Below are positions 10,973 to 22,142 of a stretch of DNA of 64,000 nucleotides, in pieces (within the stretch, counting starts at the first letter, position 1; every line of letters begins with the position of its first letter). The notes under the pieces were generated by a model. The model was not told the DNA's origin. It worked only from the letters and a program-made list of their open reading frames with translations, and ran no database searches. The position numbers were made by a program, and so were the translations under genes. The stretch comes from Methanobacterium sp. GTDB taxonomy: Archaea; Methanobacteriota; Methanobacteria; Methanobacteriales; Methanobacteriaceae. Location of the stretch: the NCBI GenBank assembly GCA_020855015.1, contig JAHKLP010000019.1, forward strand, positions 35,997-99,996, read 5' to 3'.

Positions 10973-11519
10973 ATTATTCAACTCTCATTTCACTAATTTT
11001 AAAAATTTATTAAAATTAATCCCAACCCTACAACGATAAATTGATTAGTCATCAAGGTTTTTTTAGGGATTGGCGTGGGATCATATTTATTTTTTCCTAA
11101 ATTAGATCACCATCTTTCATATCTTGGATATATTCTTAATTTATCTTTATATACATTGGTAATTATCTTCTGAATTTTAAAAAAAATTTGATTTTATGAT
11201 TGATAATAATAAATTTTTTATTTAAAACTTACCTTTTTCATAATATTAAATTTATGATATAATAGATGTATGAATTACGCCATGGGTAAAATGCGATTTT
11301 TTATATACCTTTAAACACAATATAAAAAGGAAGATTAAATGATCAATAAGCAGATTAAATGATCAATACTGTATTGAGTCAACAGAATTCCATTAAGTAA
11401 TTTGGTTTGTTAACTGGAAGGTTTAACTGAACTTGAACAATTACAATTCATACTAATTATATGATCTTTATCCGTTGATCTTTTAACTTATCATCATTTT
11501 ATAAGAAGGAGGAGAGTAT
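10973..11519. other. Intergenic region between the small basic protein and aIF1A
   Basis: This 547-base AT-rich stretch has no open frame I can support. It holds a 15-bp palindrome with arms TTGAT/ATCAA (11041-11055), several TATA-like tracts (TTTTTATATACC at about 11297-11308 is the best candidate for the aIF1A promoter), a pair of direct repeats (11332-11368) and the aIF1A ribosome binding site AAGGAGGAG (11506-11514). If that TATA is used, the aIF1A leader would be about 185 bases. Confidence 0.5.
11332..11368 (+). repeat. Two 17-base direct repeats upstream of aIF1A
   Basis: The 17-base unit AGATTAAATGATCAATA occurs exactly twice, at 11332-11348 and 11352-11368, with a 20-base period (about two helical turns). 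Each copy contains the palindrome TGATCA. The pair lies just downstream of the best TATA candidate, so it would sit at or just after the transcription start. Seen directly; a regulator-binding role is inference. Confidence 0.6.
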
Positions 11520-11831
11520 TTGAGCAGAGGACGTGGTCGTGATCAACAATCGCAAGAATATCGAAGGGTGAGATCCCCTAGGAAGGGTGAAATACCAGGT
11601 GTTGTGGAGCAGATTATGGGGCATGGTAAGCTTAAAGTGAGATGCGCCGATGGTAAAATAAGACTTTGCCGAATCCCCGGGAAAATGAAAAAGAGAATCT
11701 GGATTAGAGAAGGTGACGTAGTATTAATCAAACCCTGGGACTTCCAGAGTGATGAAAAAGCAGACGTTATTTGGAGATATACACGTACTGAATCTAATTA
11801 TTTAGAACGTCGAGGATTCCTAAAACTTTAA
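11520..11831 (+). CDS. eif1A: Translation initiation factor aIF1A
   Basis: A 103-residue archaeal IF1A, an S1/OB-fold factor that binds the 30S A site and assists start-codon selection. The conserved OB core GVVEQIMGHGKLKVRCADGK and IPGKMKKRIWIREGDVVLIK is intact. The start is TTG at 11520, set by AAGGAGGAG five bases upstream. Rio1, a Dim2-type protein and topoisomerase VI follow downstream, separated by 200 bases with their own promoter. Confidence 0.95.
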   Translation: MSRGRGRDQQSQEYRRVRSPRKGEIPGVVEQIMGHGKLKVRCADGKIRLCRIPGKMKKRIWIREGDVVLIKPWDFQSDEKADVIWRYTRTESNYLERRGFLKL

Positions 11832-11949
11832 AAATATTTCAATATGATTTATTAAATCGTAATGAACCCATTTTTTTATAAAACCATGTATAAATAATGT
11901 TTAGGCTTTTGTTGCAATTTCTGAAGATTACATTTTTTGATTCTAAGGA

Positions 11950-11979
11950 AAATTAGTTTGTATATATACAACCTAATTT
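11950..11979. promoter_or_regulatory. 30-bp palindrome enclosing the TATA box upstream of rio1
   Basis: Positions 11958-11971 are a perfect 14-bp palindrome, TTGTATATATACAA. It is flanked at one base on each side by matching 7-base arms (AAATTAG at 11950-11956 and CTAATTT at 11973-11979). Only the T/C pair at 11957/11972 breaks the 30-bp symmetry. The centre is a TATA-box sequence about 77 bases upstream of the rio1 ATG, so it is the likely core promoter of rio1 and the genes after it. A symmetric operator covering the TATA box is inferred. Confidence 0.65.
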
Positions 11980-12041
11980 ATTCCCCATAGAATTATTTAA
12001 ACTAAAAAAACCTTCTGGAGAAATTAAGTCGAGTGCAAAGT

Positions 12042-12812
12042 ATGGAATCACCTGTTAATAAGTCAGATATTCACCTTCAGAAAATGAGGGAAGTTAAACA
12101 ACTTAAGAGTGTGGAGGACAAACGAGTAGGGAGTGAAGTGTTCGACCGGATTACCCTACAAACATTGTATAAACTGGCCAACCAGGGCCATATTCACCTT
12201 TTAAACGGAGCTATAAGCACCGGGAAAGAGGCAAATGTCTTTAAAGGCGCGGATGAGAACGATAATTTAGTAGCAGTTAAAATTTATCGTGTTACTACTT
12301 CGGACTTTAAGAAAATGCAGTACTACATTCAGGGAGATCCCCGATTTAACGTTCGTAGCAAAAGCAAACGTCAACTAATTAATAACTGGGTCCTAAAGGA
12401 ATTTAAAAATCTTAACCGGGCATACAATGCCGGAGTTCGGGTTCCCAAACCAATAATTGCTAAAAATAATATTCTGGTTATGGAATTTATAGGAGAAACA
12501 GATGGTACGCCTGCTCGCCTTATGAGGCAGGCAAAAATTTCTAATCCGGATTATGTAGCTAAAAAAATAATTGAGTATGTTAAAAAATTATATAATGATG
12601 CAGAATTAGTTCATGGAGATCTATCTGCTTTCAATATTCTAATGCAACATGATGAACCAGTCATAATTGATCTATCCCAAGGCATGGTTGTTGATCATCC
12701 CCTGTCAAGGGAGCTTTTAAACAGGGATATTGACAACTTAATCAAAGATTTCAAAAAAATAGGTATTGAAATATCTAAAGATGAGATTAAAAGAAAGATT
12801 AAGGATTTATGA
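12042..12812 (+). CDS. rio1: Rio1-type serine protein kinase
   Basis: A 256-residue RIO kinase, an atypical kinase/ATPase of small-subunit ribosome maturation. Visible are the N-terminal helical region, the RIO nucleotide loop STGKEANV (residues 59-66), the lysine in VAVKIY (about 80), the catalytic [10 protein letters not shown] (191-200) and the metal-binding IIDLSQ (208-213). The STGKEANVF form is typical of Rio1 rather than Rio2. The ATG at 12042 is preferred (GAGTG six bases upstream); a GTG at 12033 is in frame. The Dim2-type KH gene follows 60 bases later, and both proteins act in 18S/16S maturation in eukaryotes and archaea. Confidence 0.92.
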   Translation: MESPVNKSDIHLQKMREVKQLKSVEDKRVGSEVFDRITLQTLYKLANQGHIHLLNGAISTGKEANVFKGADENDNLVAVKIYRVTTSDFKKMQYYIQGDPRFNVRSKSKRQLINNWVLKEFKNLNRAYNAGVRVPKPIIAKNNILVMEFIGETDGTPARLMRQAKISNPDYVAKKIIEYVKKLYNDAELVHGDLSAFNILMQHDEPVIIDLSQGMVVDHPLSRELLNRDIDNLIKDFKKIGIEISKDEIKRKIKDL

Positions 12813-12872
12813 GGATAGAAAAGTATATGTTAAAGGATAATATAATATCTTTTTAGAAGTAGAGGTGAAAAA

Positions 12873-13436
12873 TTGCCTAACACAGAATATCTGAAGATCC
12901 CCAAGGAGAGAGTGGGGGTTCTTATAGGACCACACGGAAAAACCAAAGAAACCATTGAAAAAACTACTCAGACTAGGATTGATGTGGACAGTGAAGCCGG
13001 TAGCGTGGCTATATCACCACAAGAAGAATCTGAAGATCCTTTGTCTGTCTGGAAAGCCCGTTACATGGTCAAAGCAATAGGTAGAGGTTTTAATCCAGAG
13101 ATAGCCCTTAAATTAGTTGATGATGAAGTAATGTTAGAGATTATTAACCTTCCCGATTACGTCGGTAAGTCAAAAAAGGCAATTTTAAGACAGAAAGGCC
13201 GTATAATTGGCAAAGATGGAAAAACAAGAGATATCATCACTGAAATGACTGGAACATATGTGTCGATTTATGGGAAAACTGTCTCCCTCATTGGAGATAT
13301 GGAACACTTACAGATTGCCAAAGAAGCCGTGGAAATGATTCTAGATGGTGCTAGGCACAAAACAGTTTATTCATTCCTGGAACGTAAAAAACAGGAGATG
13401 AAACTTAGAGAAATTAAAATGGGCCCATCTGTATGA
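12873..13436 (+). CDS. Dim2/Pno1-type KH-domain protein (aDim2)
   Basis: A 187-residue protein with two KH domains: [17 protein letters not shown] (residues 14-30) and [19 protein letters not shown] near 110-128. This is the archaeal homologue of eukaryotic Dim2/Pno1, which binds the 3' end of small-subunit rRNA during maturation and can modulate aIF2 and Rio proteins. The TTG start at 12873 follows GAGGTGA. It lies between rio1 and the topoisomerase VI genes. Confidence 0.88.
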   Translation: MPNTEYLKIPKERVGVLIGPHGKTKETIEKTTQTRIDVDSEAGSVAISPQEESEDPLSVWKARYMVKAIGRGFNPEIALKLVDDEVMLEIINLPDYVGKSKKAILRQKGRIIGKDGKTRDIITEMTGTYVSIYGKTVSLIGDMEHLQIAKEAVEMILDGARHKTVYSFLERKKQEMKLREIKMGPSV

Positions 13437-13483
13437 TTAAAATTATCTAAATAATAGAATAAATCAATTAAAGGAGGCATAGT

Positions 13484-15041
<1,558 letters not shown>

Positions 15042-15049
<8 letters not shown>

Positions 15050-16097
15050 AAAAGATATCACTGTTAACAAACTCAAAAGCTTGGGTGACATAATATTGGA
15101 AGACGTTGAAAAAAACAACGTCCCTGCCATTAAAGTTCCATCAAGAGGAACATCTAACATAGTCTACGATAATGAAAAACGTTACTACGTACTGGGAGAT
15201 CGCTATGGTAAGCGATCCCTGGGTAATGTTAAACAGATAAGCAAAATAGCTCAGATGGTTTACGTTGCCAATTTTTGCAAGGATCTGGTTCGCAGAGGGA
15301 AAACAGCTACTTTGAGGGAGATGTACTACGTTTCTGAAGGATGGGATGTAGACTTTGGAGACCAGCAGGAATCAAACATCGTCGGTGAAGACCTGGAAGT
15401 TACCCTGGGAATGACCCGTGAAGACCTGGGTTTGATGCCTGAAGAAGACGGAGCTTCCGTTTATGGAAACATCACAATCCAAGACGACGATGTAGAAATA
15501 AATGCACTGAGAGCTGGTAAATCAGGTTACACCATATCCCCCACCATTGATGAAGTGAAATTCCTGGATCATGATGTGGAAAGAGTTATTGCCGTAGAAA
15601 CCATGGGTATGTTCCACCGTATGGTTCAGGAAGATGCTTACAAAAAATTCAATACACTAATAGTCGGTTTAAAAGGTCAGGCAGCACGTGCAACTCGGCG
15701 TTTCCTCAAACGTGTTAATGAAGAACTTAACTTGCCAGTTTATATCATGAACGACGGAGACCCATGGGGATTCCACATTGCCATGGTTATCATCAGTGGA
15801 AGTGCCAAACTGGCTCATGTGAACCATCAACTGGCCACTCCTGACGCCAAATTCATGGGAGTTACTGCTTCAGATATTATTAACTACGATCTTCCCACTG
15901 ACCCTCTTAAAGATATAGACGTTTTAAGGCTTAAAGAACTTTCAAAGGACCCTCGATACAAGGATGATGCCTGGCAAGTTGAAATTAAAAAGATGCTCAA
16001 GATCGGGAAAAAAGCAGAACAACAGTCTTTCTCTAAGTATGGATTAGAGTACGTAGTCGAAACCTACTTACCCGAAAAACTCGATGCAATGGAATAA
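15042..16097 (+). CDS. top6A: DNA topoisomerase VI subunit A
   Basis: A 351-residue Spo11-like DNA cleavage subunit. The catalytic tyrosine lies in [12 protein letters not shown]; the Toprim metal site is VETMGMF and the [12 protein letters not shown] motif near residue 240. It makes the two-ended DNA break through which Top6B drives strand passage. The ATG at 15042 is preferred over an in-frame TTG two codons earlier. A hairpin and T-run follow the stop codon. Confidence 0.95.
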
Positions 16098-16107
16098 ACG
16101 GAAAATC

Positions 16108-16150
16108 AGCCTTTTAAACGGCTAAAATTATTTTTTCTTTTTTTAGACAT
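16108..16150 (+). terminator. Intrinsic-type terminator after top6A
   Basis: A short hairpin, AGCC (16108-16111) with GGCT (16120-16123) around an 8-base loop, is followed by a T-rich run (about 16131-16150). It lies 10 bases after the top6A stop. Archaeal termination depends mainly on T-runs, so the run is the stronger signal. Confidence 0.55.
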
Positions 16151-16338
16151 TATTTTTTTTTATCTAATTCTAATTACTTATCAAATAGTTTCCATTATAA
16201 AAATAGATTTTGTGGACTTTTACCAATAATACGAGAATATGATTGATTTTTTTCTATTCAAAAATTAAATCATAAAATTTATAATATTCTAAACAAGATA
16301 CATATTTTAAGTAGAATTACTATAACGGGGATTTTATA

Positions 16339-17352
16339 ATGAAAAACGTCGGGATAAATGGATACGGTACTATTGGAAAAAGAGTGGCAGATGCAGTGGC
16401 CTGTCAGGATGACATGCAAATTGTTGGGGTAACTAAACGAACACCTGACTTTGAAGCCAAAATGGCTGTGGAAAAAGGATTCCCCCTCTACATCAGTGCC
16501 CCTGAAAGAGAAGGGGCCTTTGAAGAAGCAAACATTAAAATAACAGGCACAATTGATGATCTCTACGATAAAGTGGATATAATGGTGGACTGCACCCCCG
16601 GAGGAATAGGTGCTAAAAATAAAGAAATTTACGCTGAAAAAGGAGTTAAAGGAGTTTTTCAGGGTGGAGAAAAACATGAACAGATAGGAAAGTCTTTTAA
16701 CTCATTTGCCAATTACACCGACAATTGGGGTGCTGATTTCGTTCGTGTAGTTAGTTGTAACACAACTGGACTGTGCCGAACACTGAAACCTATAGACGAC
16801 CTCTGTGGAGTAAAGAAGGTTCGTGCAGTAATGGTGCGAAGGGGAGCAGATCCTGGACAGATAAAATCAGGACCCATAAACGCGATTGTTCCTAACCCAC
16901 CCACAGTCCCATCTCATCATGGTCCGGATGTGCAGACTGTTATGTACGATCTGGATATTATTACCATGGCATTACTGGTTCCAACTACCATCATGCACCA
17001 ACACAATCTCATGGTTGAACTGGAAACCTCAACTGCACTTGATGATGTGATTGATACTTTAGAAGCCACCCCCCGGGTAGAATTAGTTGAAGCAAATAAA
17101 GGATTAGGCTCTACGGCAGAGATAATGGAATTTGCTCGAGATTTAGGACGGCCTAGAAGCGATCTAAATGAAATAGCCGTCTGGAAAGAATCTTTGAATA
17201 TCAAAGATGGAGAACTCTTTTATATGCAAGCAATACACCAGGAATCGGATGTTGTTCCTGAAAACGTGGATTGTATACGTGCCATGCTAGAGATGGAAGA
17301 TGATCCTGCCAAATCAATTGAAAAAACCAATAAAAATATGGGAATAAATTAA
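16339..17352 (+). CDS. gap: Glyceraldehyde-3-phosphate dehydrogenase (archaeal type II)
   Basis: A 337-residue archaeal phosphorylating GAPDH interconverting glyceraldehyde-3-phosphate and 1,3-bisphosphoglycerate, mainly in gluconeogenesis in methanogens. It begins with [17 protein letters not shown] (nucleotide binding) and carries the catalytic cysteine in SCNTTGLCR near residue 140. A second conserved block is [16 protein letters not shown]. The ATG at 16339 follows GGGGATTTTATA. A TATA-like AAATTTATAATAT lies at about 16277-16289. It is separated from the topoisomerase operon by a terminator. Confidence 0.95.
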   Translation: MKNVGINGYGTIGKRVADAVACQDDMQIVGVTKRTPDFEAKMAVEKGFPLYISAPEREGAFEEANIKITGTIDDLYDKVDIMVDCTPGGIGAKNKEIYAEKGVKGVFQGGEKHEQIGKSFNSFANYTDNWGADFVRVVSCNTTGLCRTLKPIDDLCGVKKVRAVMVRRGADPGQIKSGPINAIVPNPPTVPSHHGPDVQTVMYDLDIITMALLVPTTIMHQHNLMVELETSTALDDVIDTLEATPRVELVEANKGLGSTAEIMEFARDLGRPRSDLNEIAVWKESLNIKDGELFYMQAIHQESDVVPENVDCIRAMLEMEDDPAKSIEKTNKNMGIN

Positions 17353-17456
17353 TGGTTTTTTTCTTATTTTTCCTATTTTTTAAAATGATCCTTTTAAAGA
17401 TGCAATCTTTTTTAACCGATTTAATAAACATATTCTAAAAATTAATTTTTGATAAA

Positions 17457-18116
17457 ATGAAATATGACCTCCACACACACAGCAAATATTCTGCTGATGG
17501 TTTTTTAGAACCTGAAAAAATAGTGGAAACTGGCATGAGAAAAGGACTCTCTGGAATCGCAATTACGGACCACAACACCATCAATGGGGCACTGAAGGCT
17601 AAAAGATATGAAACTGACGATTTCAATGTCATCTGTGGGTCTGAGATAAGTACAGAGCGAGGAGAAGTAATCGGACTTTTTTTGTCGAGTGAAATTATAT
17701 CCCACACTTTTATCGACGTAGTTGAAGAGATTAGAGAGCAGGATGGCATTATAATTCTTCCACACCCCTATGATAACCTAAGAAAAAATGGGATCCACCT
17801 TGAAAAGAAAGAGGTTAAACTTATTGATGGAATAGAAATCTATAATTCACGTTGTATGTTCCAGAAATATAATAATGATGCTCTTCATTTTGCCAAAAAG
17901 AATAATTTAATTGGTGTTGCTGGAAGTGATGCTCATTTTGCAAGAGAAATTGGTAATGCAGGAGTTTTTATCAGCGAAGGGAATATTAGAAACACTATTA
18001 TTAGTGGTGATCTGTGTCCTTTTGGGAAGAAATCATCTTTAACAAACCTGGTTGCAACTAAATTGATAAAAACATGGCGAGATCTATCCCATTCCAAATT
18101 CAGACCAATAGATTAA
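17457..18116 (+). CDS. PHP-domain phosphoesterase
   Basis: A 219-residue stand-alone PHP-domain protein. The metal-binding motifs are clear: YDLHTHSKYSADG at the N-terminus, ITDHNTINGALKAK near 38, the HP of ILPHPYDN near 102 and GVAGSDAHF near 156. Relatives hydrolyse phosphodiesters or 3'-phosphates of nucleotides; the substrate here is unknown. No ribosome binding site precedes the ATG, and a TATA-like tract about 30-40 bases upstream would give a very short leader. Confidence 0.8.
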   Translation: MKYDLHTHSKYSADGFLEPEKIVETGMRKGLSGIAITDHNTINGALKAKRYETDDFNVICGSEISTERGEVIGLFLSSEIISHTFIDVVEEIREQDGIIILPHPYDNLRKNGIHLEKKEVKLIDGIEIYNSRCMFQKYNNDALHFAKKNNLIGVAGSDAHFAREIGNAGVFISEGNIRNTIISGDLCPFGKKSSLTNLVATKLIKTWRDLSHSKFRPID

Positions 18117-18341
18117 ATAAAATATTTTATAAAAATATCTGTCCTAATAAGAAATTTAACAACAATTATCCATTTGATGTTCTAAATTATTTAAATTACT
18201 AATAATTATTCTTAATAATCAATATATAAAACTAAGAAGAGAATAAAATATAAGCAATTACTGTCGATACGATAACCCATCAATAATATTTCTCAATCAA
18301 TTCTCCTATTACCATATAACATTAACAATTTGGTGAGTCTA

Positions 18342-19490
18342 ATGGAATGTCAGGATTACTCCTTAAATCGAAAAACAGAAAGAAATAATCTTAATCTTAA
18401 CCCTCTTCAGCGTGGCGGAGTACTTCCACCCGAATCACGCCAAGCATTATACGAATTCTCAGACGGATACAGTATCTGTGATTACTGTGCAGGCCGCCTG
18501 GACGAAATACCAAAACCATCAATAATAGGTTTTCTGGACGATTTAGCACGTTTCATAAATGTAGATCATACGAGAACTGTCCATGGTGCAAGAGAGGGCA
18601 AATTTGCAGTTATGCATGCACTCTGCCATCCCGGTGATACAGTTGTAATGGATGGTAACGCCCACTACACCAGCCATTTGGCAGCTGAGCGTAATGATCT
18701 TAACATAGTAGAAGTTCCTAGCAGTGAAGAACCAGAATACAGAATAGATCCTATAGCTTACCATGAAGTTCTCGACAATCTCTATGACCGTGGCGAAGAA
18801 GTAAGTCTGGTCCTTTTAACTCATGTGGATGGTGATTATGGTAATCTCACAGATGCCCAGGCTATTGGGAAAATTGCTCATGATAAAGGTATTCCATTCC
18901 TTCTAAACTGTGCCTACTCCATGGGTAGAATGCCAATTGACGCCAAAAAATGGAATGTTGATTTTGTAGTAGGAAGTGGCCATAAAAGCATGGCCGCATC
19001 CGGACCCATTGGTGTTCTGGGAGTTCAAGAAGAATGGGCGGACTTGATACTTAAAAAATCAGACCAACACCAGGTTAAAGAACTGGAAATGTTAGGATGC
19101 ACCAGCAGAGGAGCTCCAATTGCAACTTTAATGGCTTCTTTCCCCCATTTAATCGAAAGAGTAAATAAGTGGGATGTTGAATTGCAAAAAACTCTCTATT
19201 TTGTTTCTGAAATGGAAAAAATAAGTGGAGTGAAACAGGTCGGTGTGAGACCTAAAGAACATGACTTGGTGCGATTTGAAACTCCATTTTTCCATAGAAT
19301 AGCCGATAAACACCCACGAAAGGGTTTTTATCTTTACGAAGAGCTTAAAAAGAAAAATATCGTCGGTATCAAGAGAGGGCAGACCCAATGGTTCAAGTGC
19401 AGTGTTTATGGCTTCAGTCAAGAACAAGTACACTACATAACACATTCTTTTGCCAAAATCGCTTCTAAATTTAGTGAAATGATAGATTAA
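18342..19490 (+). CDS. pscS: O-phosphoseryl-tRNA:cysteinyl-tRNA synthase (SepCysS)
   Basis: A 382-residue PLP enzyme that converts O-phosphoseryl-tRNA(Cys) to Cys-tRNA(Cys), the tRNA-dependent cysteine route of methanogens lacking or supplementing CysRS. Visible are [18 protein letters not shown] at the N-terminus, the cysteines of SICDYCAG, and the PLP lysine in [14 protein letters not shown]. The ATG at 18342 has GGTGA five bases upstream; the longer frame from a TTG at 18330 would include that site. A TATA-like ATATATAAAAC lies near 18221. The partner SepRS is not in this window. Confidence 0.92.
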   Translation: MECQDYSLNRKTERNNLNLNPLQRGGVLPPESRQALYEFSDGYSICDYCAGRLDEIPKPSIIGFLDDLARFINVDHTRTVHGAREGKFAVMHALCHPGDTVVMDGNAHYTSHLAAERNDLNIVEVPSSEEPEYRIDPIAYHEVLDNLYDRGEEVSLVLLTHVDGDYGNLTDAQAIGKIAHDKGIPFLLNCAYSMGRMPIDAKKWNVDFVVGSGHKSMAASGPIGVLGVQEEWADLILKKSDQHQVKELEMLGCTSRGAPIATLMASFPHLIERVNKWDVELQKTLYFVSEMEKISGVKQVGVRPKEHDLVRFETPFFHRIADKHPRKGFYLYEELKKKNIVGIKRGQTQWFKCSVYGFSQEQVHYITHSFAKIASKFSEMID

Positions 19491-19612
19491 TTAAAATAAT
19501 ATTATTAAACTAATATGGGGATATGATTCTATAGGATATTTATAACGCGAAAATTGGCCGTTTTTCACTTCGATTTTGTAAAAGACACTTTTTGGCTAAT
19601 GGAGAGGTGATT

Positions 19613-20509
19613 ATGAATACCATAAAAGAATTTCAAAAAGCGCTTGTCCTTAGTGGAGGGGGAATAACTGGAATAGCTTGGGAATTAGGTGTCCTCCGGG
19701 GATTGGAAGAATGTGGTGTGGATGTTACAGATGCAAATCTAATAGTTGGCACATCTGCAGGTTCCAGTGTCGGAGCTCAGATCATCAGCGAAACCAGTCT
19801 TGAGCAACTTTATAAACTTCAACTGATCCCCATAGTGGAAACCAAAGAAAGTCAGGTTCAATTTGATGGAAATGAATTTCGAAAGATGATGGCCGCAGCC
19901 ATTATGAGTTCACCTGATTCACAAACAGCAAGGGCGCGTATTGGAGAAGCGGCATTGGCTGCAAAAACCATGAGTGAAGAAGAACGCCTAGAATTAATAG
20001 CTTCTCGCCTGCCCAATCATGAATGGAACAAAAAAAGGAAACTGATAATAAATGCGGTTAATGCTTCAACTGGTGAATGGGTGACATTTGATCAGAATTC
20101 CAATGTATCGCTTTTACAGACTGTGGCGGCAAGTTCAGCCGTTCCTGGCATATATCCTCCCACCACAATCAATGGACAGCGTTACATTGATGGAGGTATG
20201 AGTTCAGGTACTAATGCAGATTTAGCAAAAGATTATGACCGGATTCTTATTCTTGTTGCCGAACCAAGCATGATACATGCCCCAATGGGCCCTACCATGC
20301 ACAGAGTCAGCTTTGAGGAGGAAGTAGAAGTATTAAGAGAATCAGGAGCCAGAGTAAAGGTTATTGTACCTGATGAAGGTTCATTGGAATCTAAAGGAAA
20401 CAACCCATTGGATGTGAATTCCCGTGCTGCATCAGCAAAAGCCGGGCGTAAACAGGGAAAAAGTTTAGCTGAGGAATTGAAGATTTTCTGGAATGACACC
20501 ACTAATTAA
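19613..20509 (+). CDS. Patatin-like phospholipase family protein
   Basis: A 298-residue patatin-fold serine hydrolase. The oxyanion loop is LSGGGITG (near residue 13), the nucleophile elbow is GTSAGSS (near 46) and the catalytic Asp lies in IDGGMSSG (near 188). There is no signal peptide, so it is probably cytoplasmic, acting on lipids or acyl esters. The ATG at 19613 follows GAGAGGTGAT, an ideal site. The next gene, a small membrane protein, begins about 30 bases after the stop and may be cotranscribed. Confidence 0.85.
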   Translation: MNTIKEFQKALVLSGGGITGIAWELGVLRGLEECGVDVTDANLIVGTSAGSSVGAQIISETSLEQLYKLQLIPIVETKESQVQFDGNEFRKMMAAAIMSSPDSQTARARIGEAALAAKTMSEEERLELIASRLPNHEWNKKRKLIINAVNASTGEWVTFDQNSNVSLLQTVAASSAVPGIYPPTTINGQRYIDGGMSSGTNADLAKDYDRILILVAEPSMIHAPMGPTMHRVSFEEEVEVLRESGARVKVIVPDEGSLESKGNNPLDVNSRAASAKAGRKQGKSLAEELKIFWNDTTN

Positions 20510-20539
20510 TACTTTAAATGTAGATCATCCGGTGATAGT

Positions 20540-20791
20540 GTGGAAATTAAAAAAGATTTCAGTAAATATTGGATTGCAGGACTAATTTTTGCATTAATTT
20601 TAGGGGCTATACAACTGTTAATATCTTATCTGGGTTCTTTTATCAGGTCAACATTCCAACCTGGATGGATGTGGGGGCTGGTTATGGGAATTATGGGAAT
20701 TATAATTTTAATTTTTGTTCCCTGGATCTACGGCCGTCTTATTGAATGGATATATCTAAATTTCATTTTGAAAGAAAAAAGAAAGAATTAG
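20540..20791 (+). CDS. Small two-helix membrane protein
   Basis: An 83-residue hydrophobic protein with two membrane helices (about residues 10-32 and 45-66) and short charged ends. The GTG start at 20540 is supported by GGTGAT just upstream. It follows the patatin-like lipase gene closely, so a shared transcript is likely. I do not recognise a family. Confidence 0.65.
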   Translation: MEIKKDFSKYWIAGLIFALILGAIQLLISYLGSFIRSTFQPGWMWGLVMGIMGIIILIFVPWIYGRLIEWIYLNFILKEKRKN

Positions 20792-20892
20792 GGATTATTT
20801 TAAAAAAAAATATTTCGTTTATCATCCCTCAGATGAAACATTGAAAACAAGTTGTTAATGTTGCTATTGTCTAAATTGTGATTTTGCTGTTT

Positions 20893-21471
20893 TCAAGGGT
20901 TATATGTATAATTATTCTTATCTACCCTGTTATCTTGCTCAGGATAATTTGAGTATACAAGTATGTAATATAATTGATCTGCAACGGGAGTAAATTCAAG
21001 ATCATAATTTATAGTAAAGGTTCCGTTGCTATGTGAGAATGTTCCGTTTTGTAAGACATTCTTATGGTTTGCTGCAGGATTGGTTTTAATCTCAAAAAAA
21101 CCAGGCCCAGTTACACGATTCTGGGGGTTGGTTATTTCTGCTGTGAAGTTTATTAGATTCAGCATAAAATTATTCACCAAGTATTTATTTCCTGAACCTG
21201 TAGCAGGCTCATCATTACCAGGCTCATCATTACCAGACTGAATATTCTCTGAATCATCATTCATTGATTCATCAGGAACATAATTTTTTTGTAGATTTCC
21301 AGAACCAGAATCGTTTTTTTGCGTGTTCCCAGTATCATTGCCGGGTTGCAGATTTCCAGGACGGATGTTTATTTGCTGGTCTCCAATAGTCTCGGTAAGA
21401 GGATATAGGGCTGCTAAACTAACTCCAATTGCCACCCAAATCACCAGAACTGATATCGTCACTTTACTCAA
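20893..21471 (-). CDS. Membrane-anchored or secreted protein with low-complexity linker
   Basis: About 192 residues. A single hydrophobic helix at the N-terminus (KVTISVLVIWVAIGVSLAAL) acts as signal or anchor. It is followed by about 85 residues rich in Gly, Asn, Asp, Gln and Glu containing short repeats (GNLQPGND, GNDEP twice). A C-terminal domain with NGTFSHSNGTFTINYDLEF follows, which looks like a beta-rich extracytoplasmic module. I place the start at TTG 21471, with GGTGGG five bases upstream; the open frame reaches 21519. Several N-x-S/T sites suggest glycosylation. Family unknown. Confidence 0.6.
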   Translation of the reverse strand: MSKVTISVLVIWVAIGVSLAALYPLTETIGDQQINIRPGNLQPGNDTGNTQKNDSGSGNLQKNYVPDESMNDDSENIQSGNDEPGNDEPATGSGNKYLVNNFMLNLINFTAEITNPQNRVTGPGFFEIKTNPAANHKNVLQNGTFSHSNGTFTINYDLEFTPVADQLYYILVYSNYPEQDNRVDKNNYTYNP

Positions 21472-21756
21472 CAAACCCACCACAAATATTTTGTCGACAA
21501 TATATATTATAGAACACAATATGCTTATCTTTAATCTAATCGTTTTAATATATAAAACATTACTTTTTTGAAAAATGTATTAAAAAGAGTAGTAACCTAT
21601 AAAAAGGTAGTGAATCTTATTATATTAATTCTAGCAGGATTACATAAATTTCTATTCATTTCCCAACTAGCAAAATAATAATTCTATTGAGAGAAATGAT
21701 CCTTTCCATTTTTTTCATCTTACAACAGGTATTTCGATGCTAATTGATCTGATGAT

Positions 21757-22035
21757 TTATCTGGATTTATATTTACTGTCAAATCTTCGCCAGGATTTAG
21801 CAATATATGGTTCACATTTGTCCAGTTCTGTTAAAAGACACATTTTGATTGTTTCACTCTTAATTTCTTTTTCTTCATCAATTTTTTTATTAATATTAAC
21901 CAATACTTCATTAATGATGTCTTTTTTTTCTTCCACAGTATATCCAGCATCAATAGTGGCTTTTTGAAGAGATCCTTTAATTTTATTAGGATTGAAGGAT
22001 TCTAGATTGCCTTTCTTTTTAATGACTTTCTTCAA
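21757..22035 (-). CDS. Stand-alone ATP-cone domain protein
   Basis: A 92-residue protein that is almost entirely an ATP-cone: VIKKKGNLESFNPNKIKGSL, then ATIDAGYTVEEK and the C-terminal helix. ATP-cones normally sit at the N-terminus of ribonucleotide reductases or in NrdR as nucleotide sensors. Here no catalytic or zinc-ribbon partner domain is attached, and no reductase gene is adjacent. The TTG start at 22035 is placed by GGGTGAT upstream. A regulatory role by binding ATP/dATP is inferred. Confidence 0.75.
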   Translation of the reverse strand: MKKVIKKKGNLESFNPNKIKGSLQKATIDAGYTVEEKKDIINEVLVNINKKIDEEKEIKSETIKMCLLTELDKCEPYIAKSWRRFDSKYKSR

Positions 22036-22142
22036 ACATAATCACCCATAGTCAATAAAACGTGTTTTATGTAACTTTATATGCGAAATATGATGATGCC
22101 TCACATTAAGTTTTGTTATGAAAGAGAATAAAAAAGAGATTA

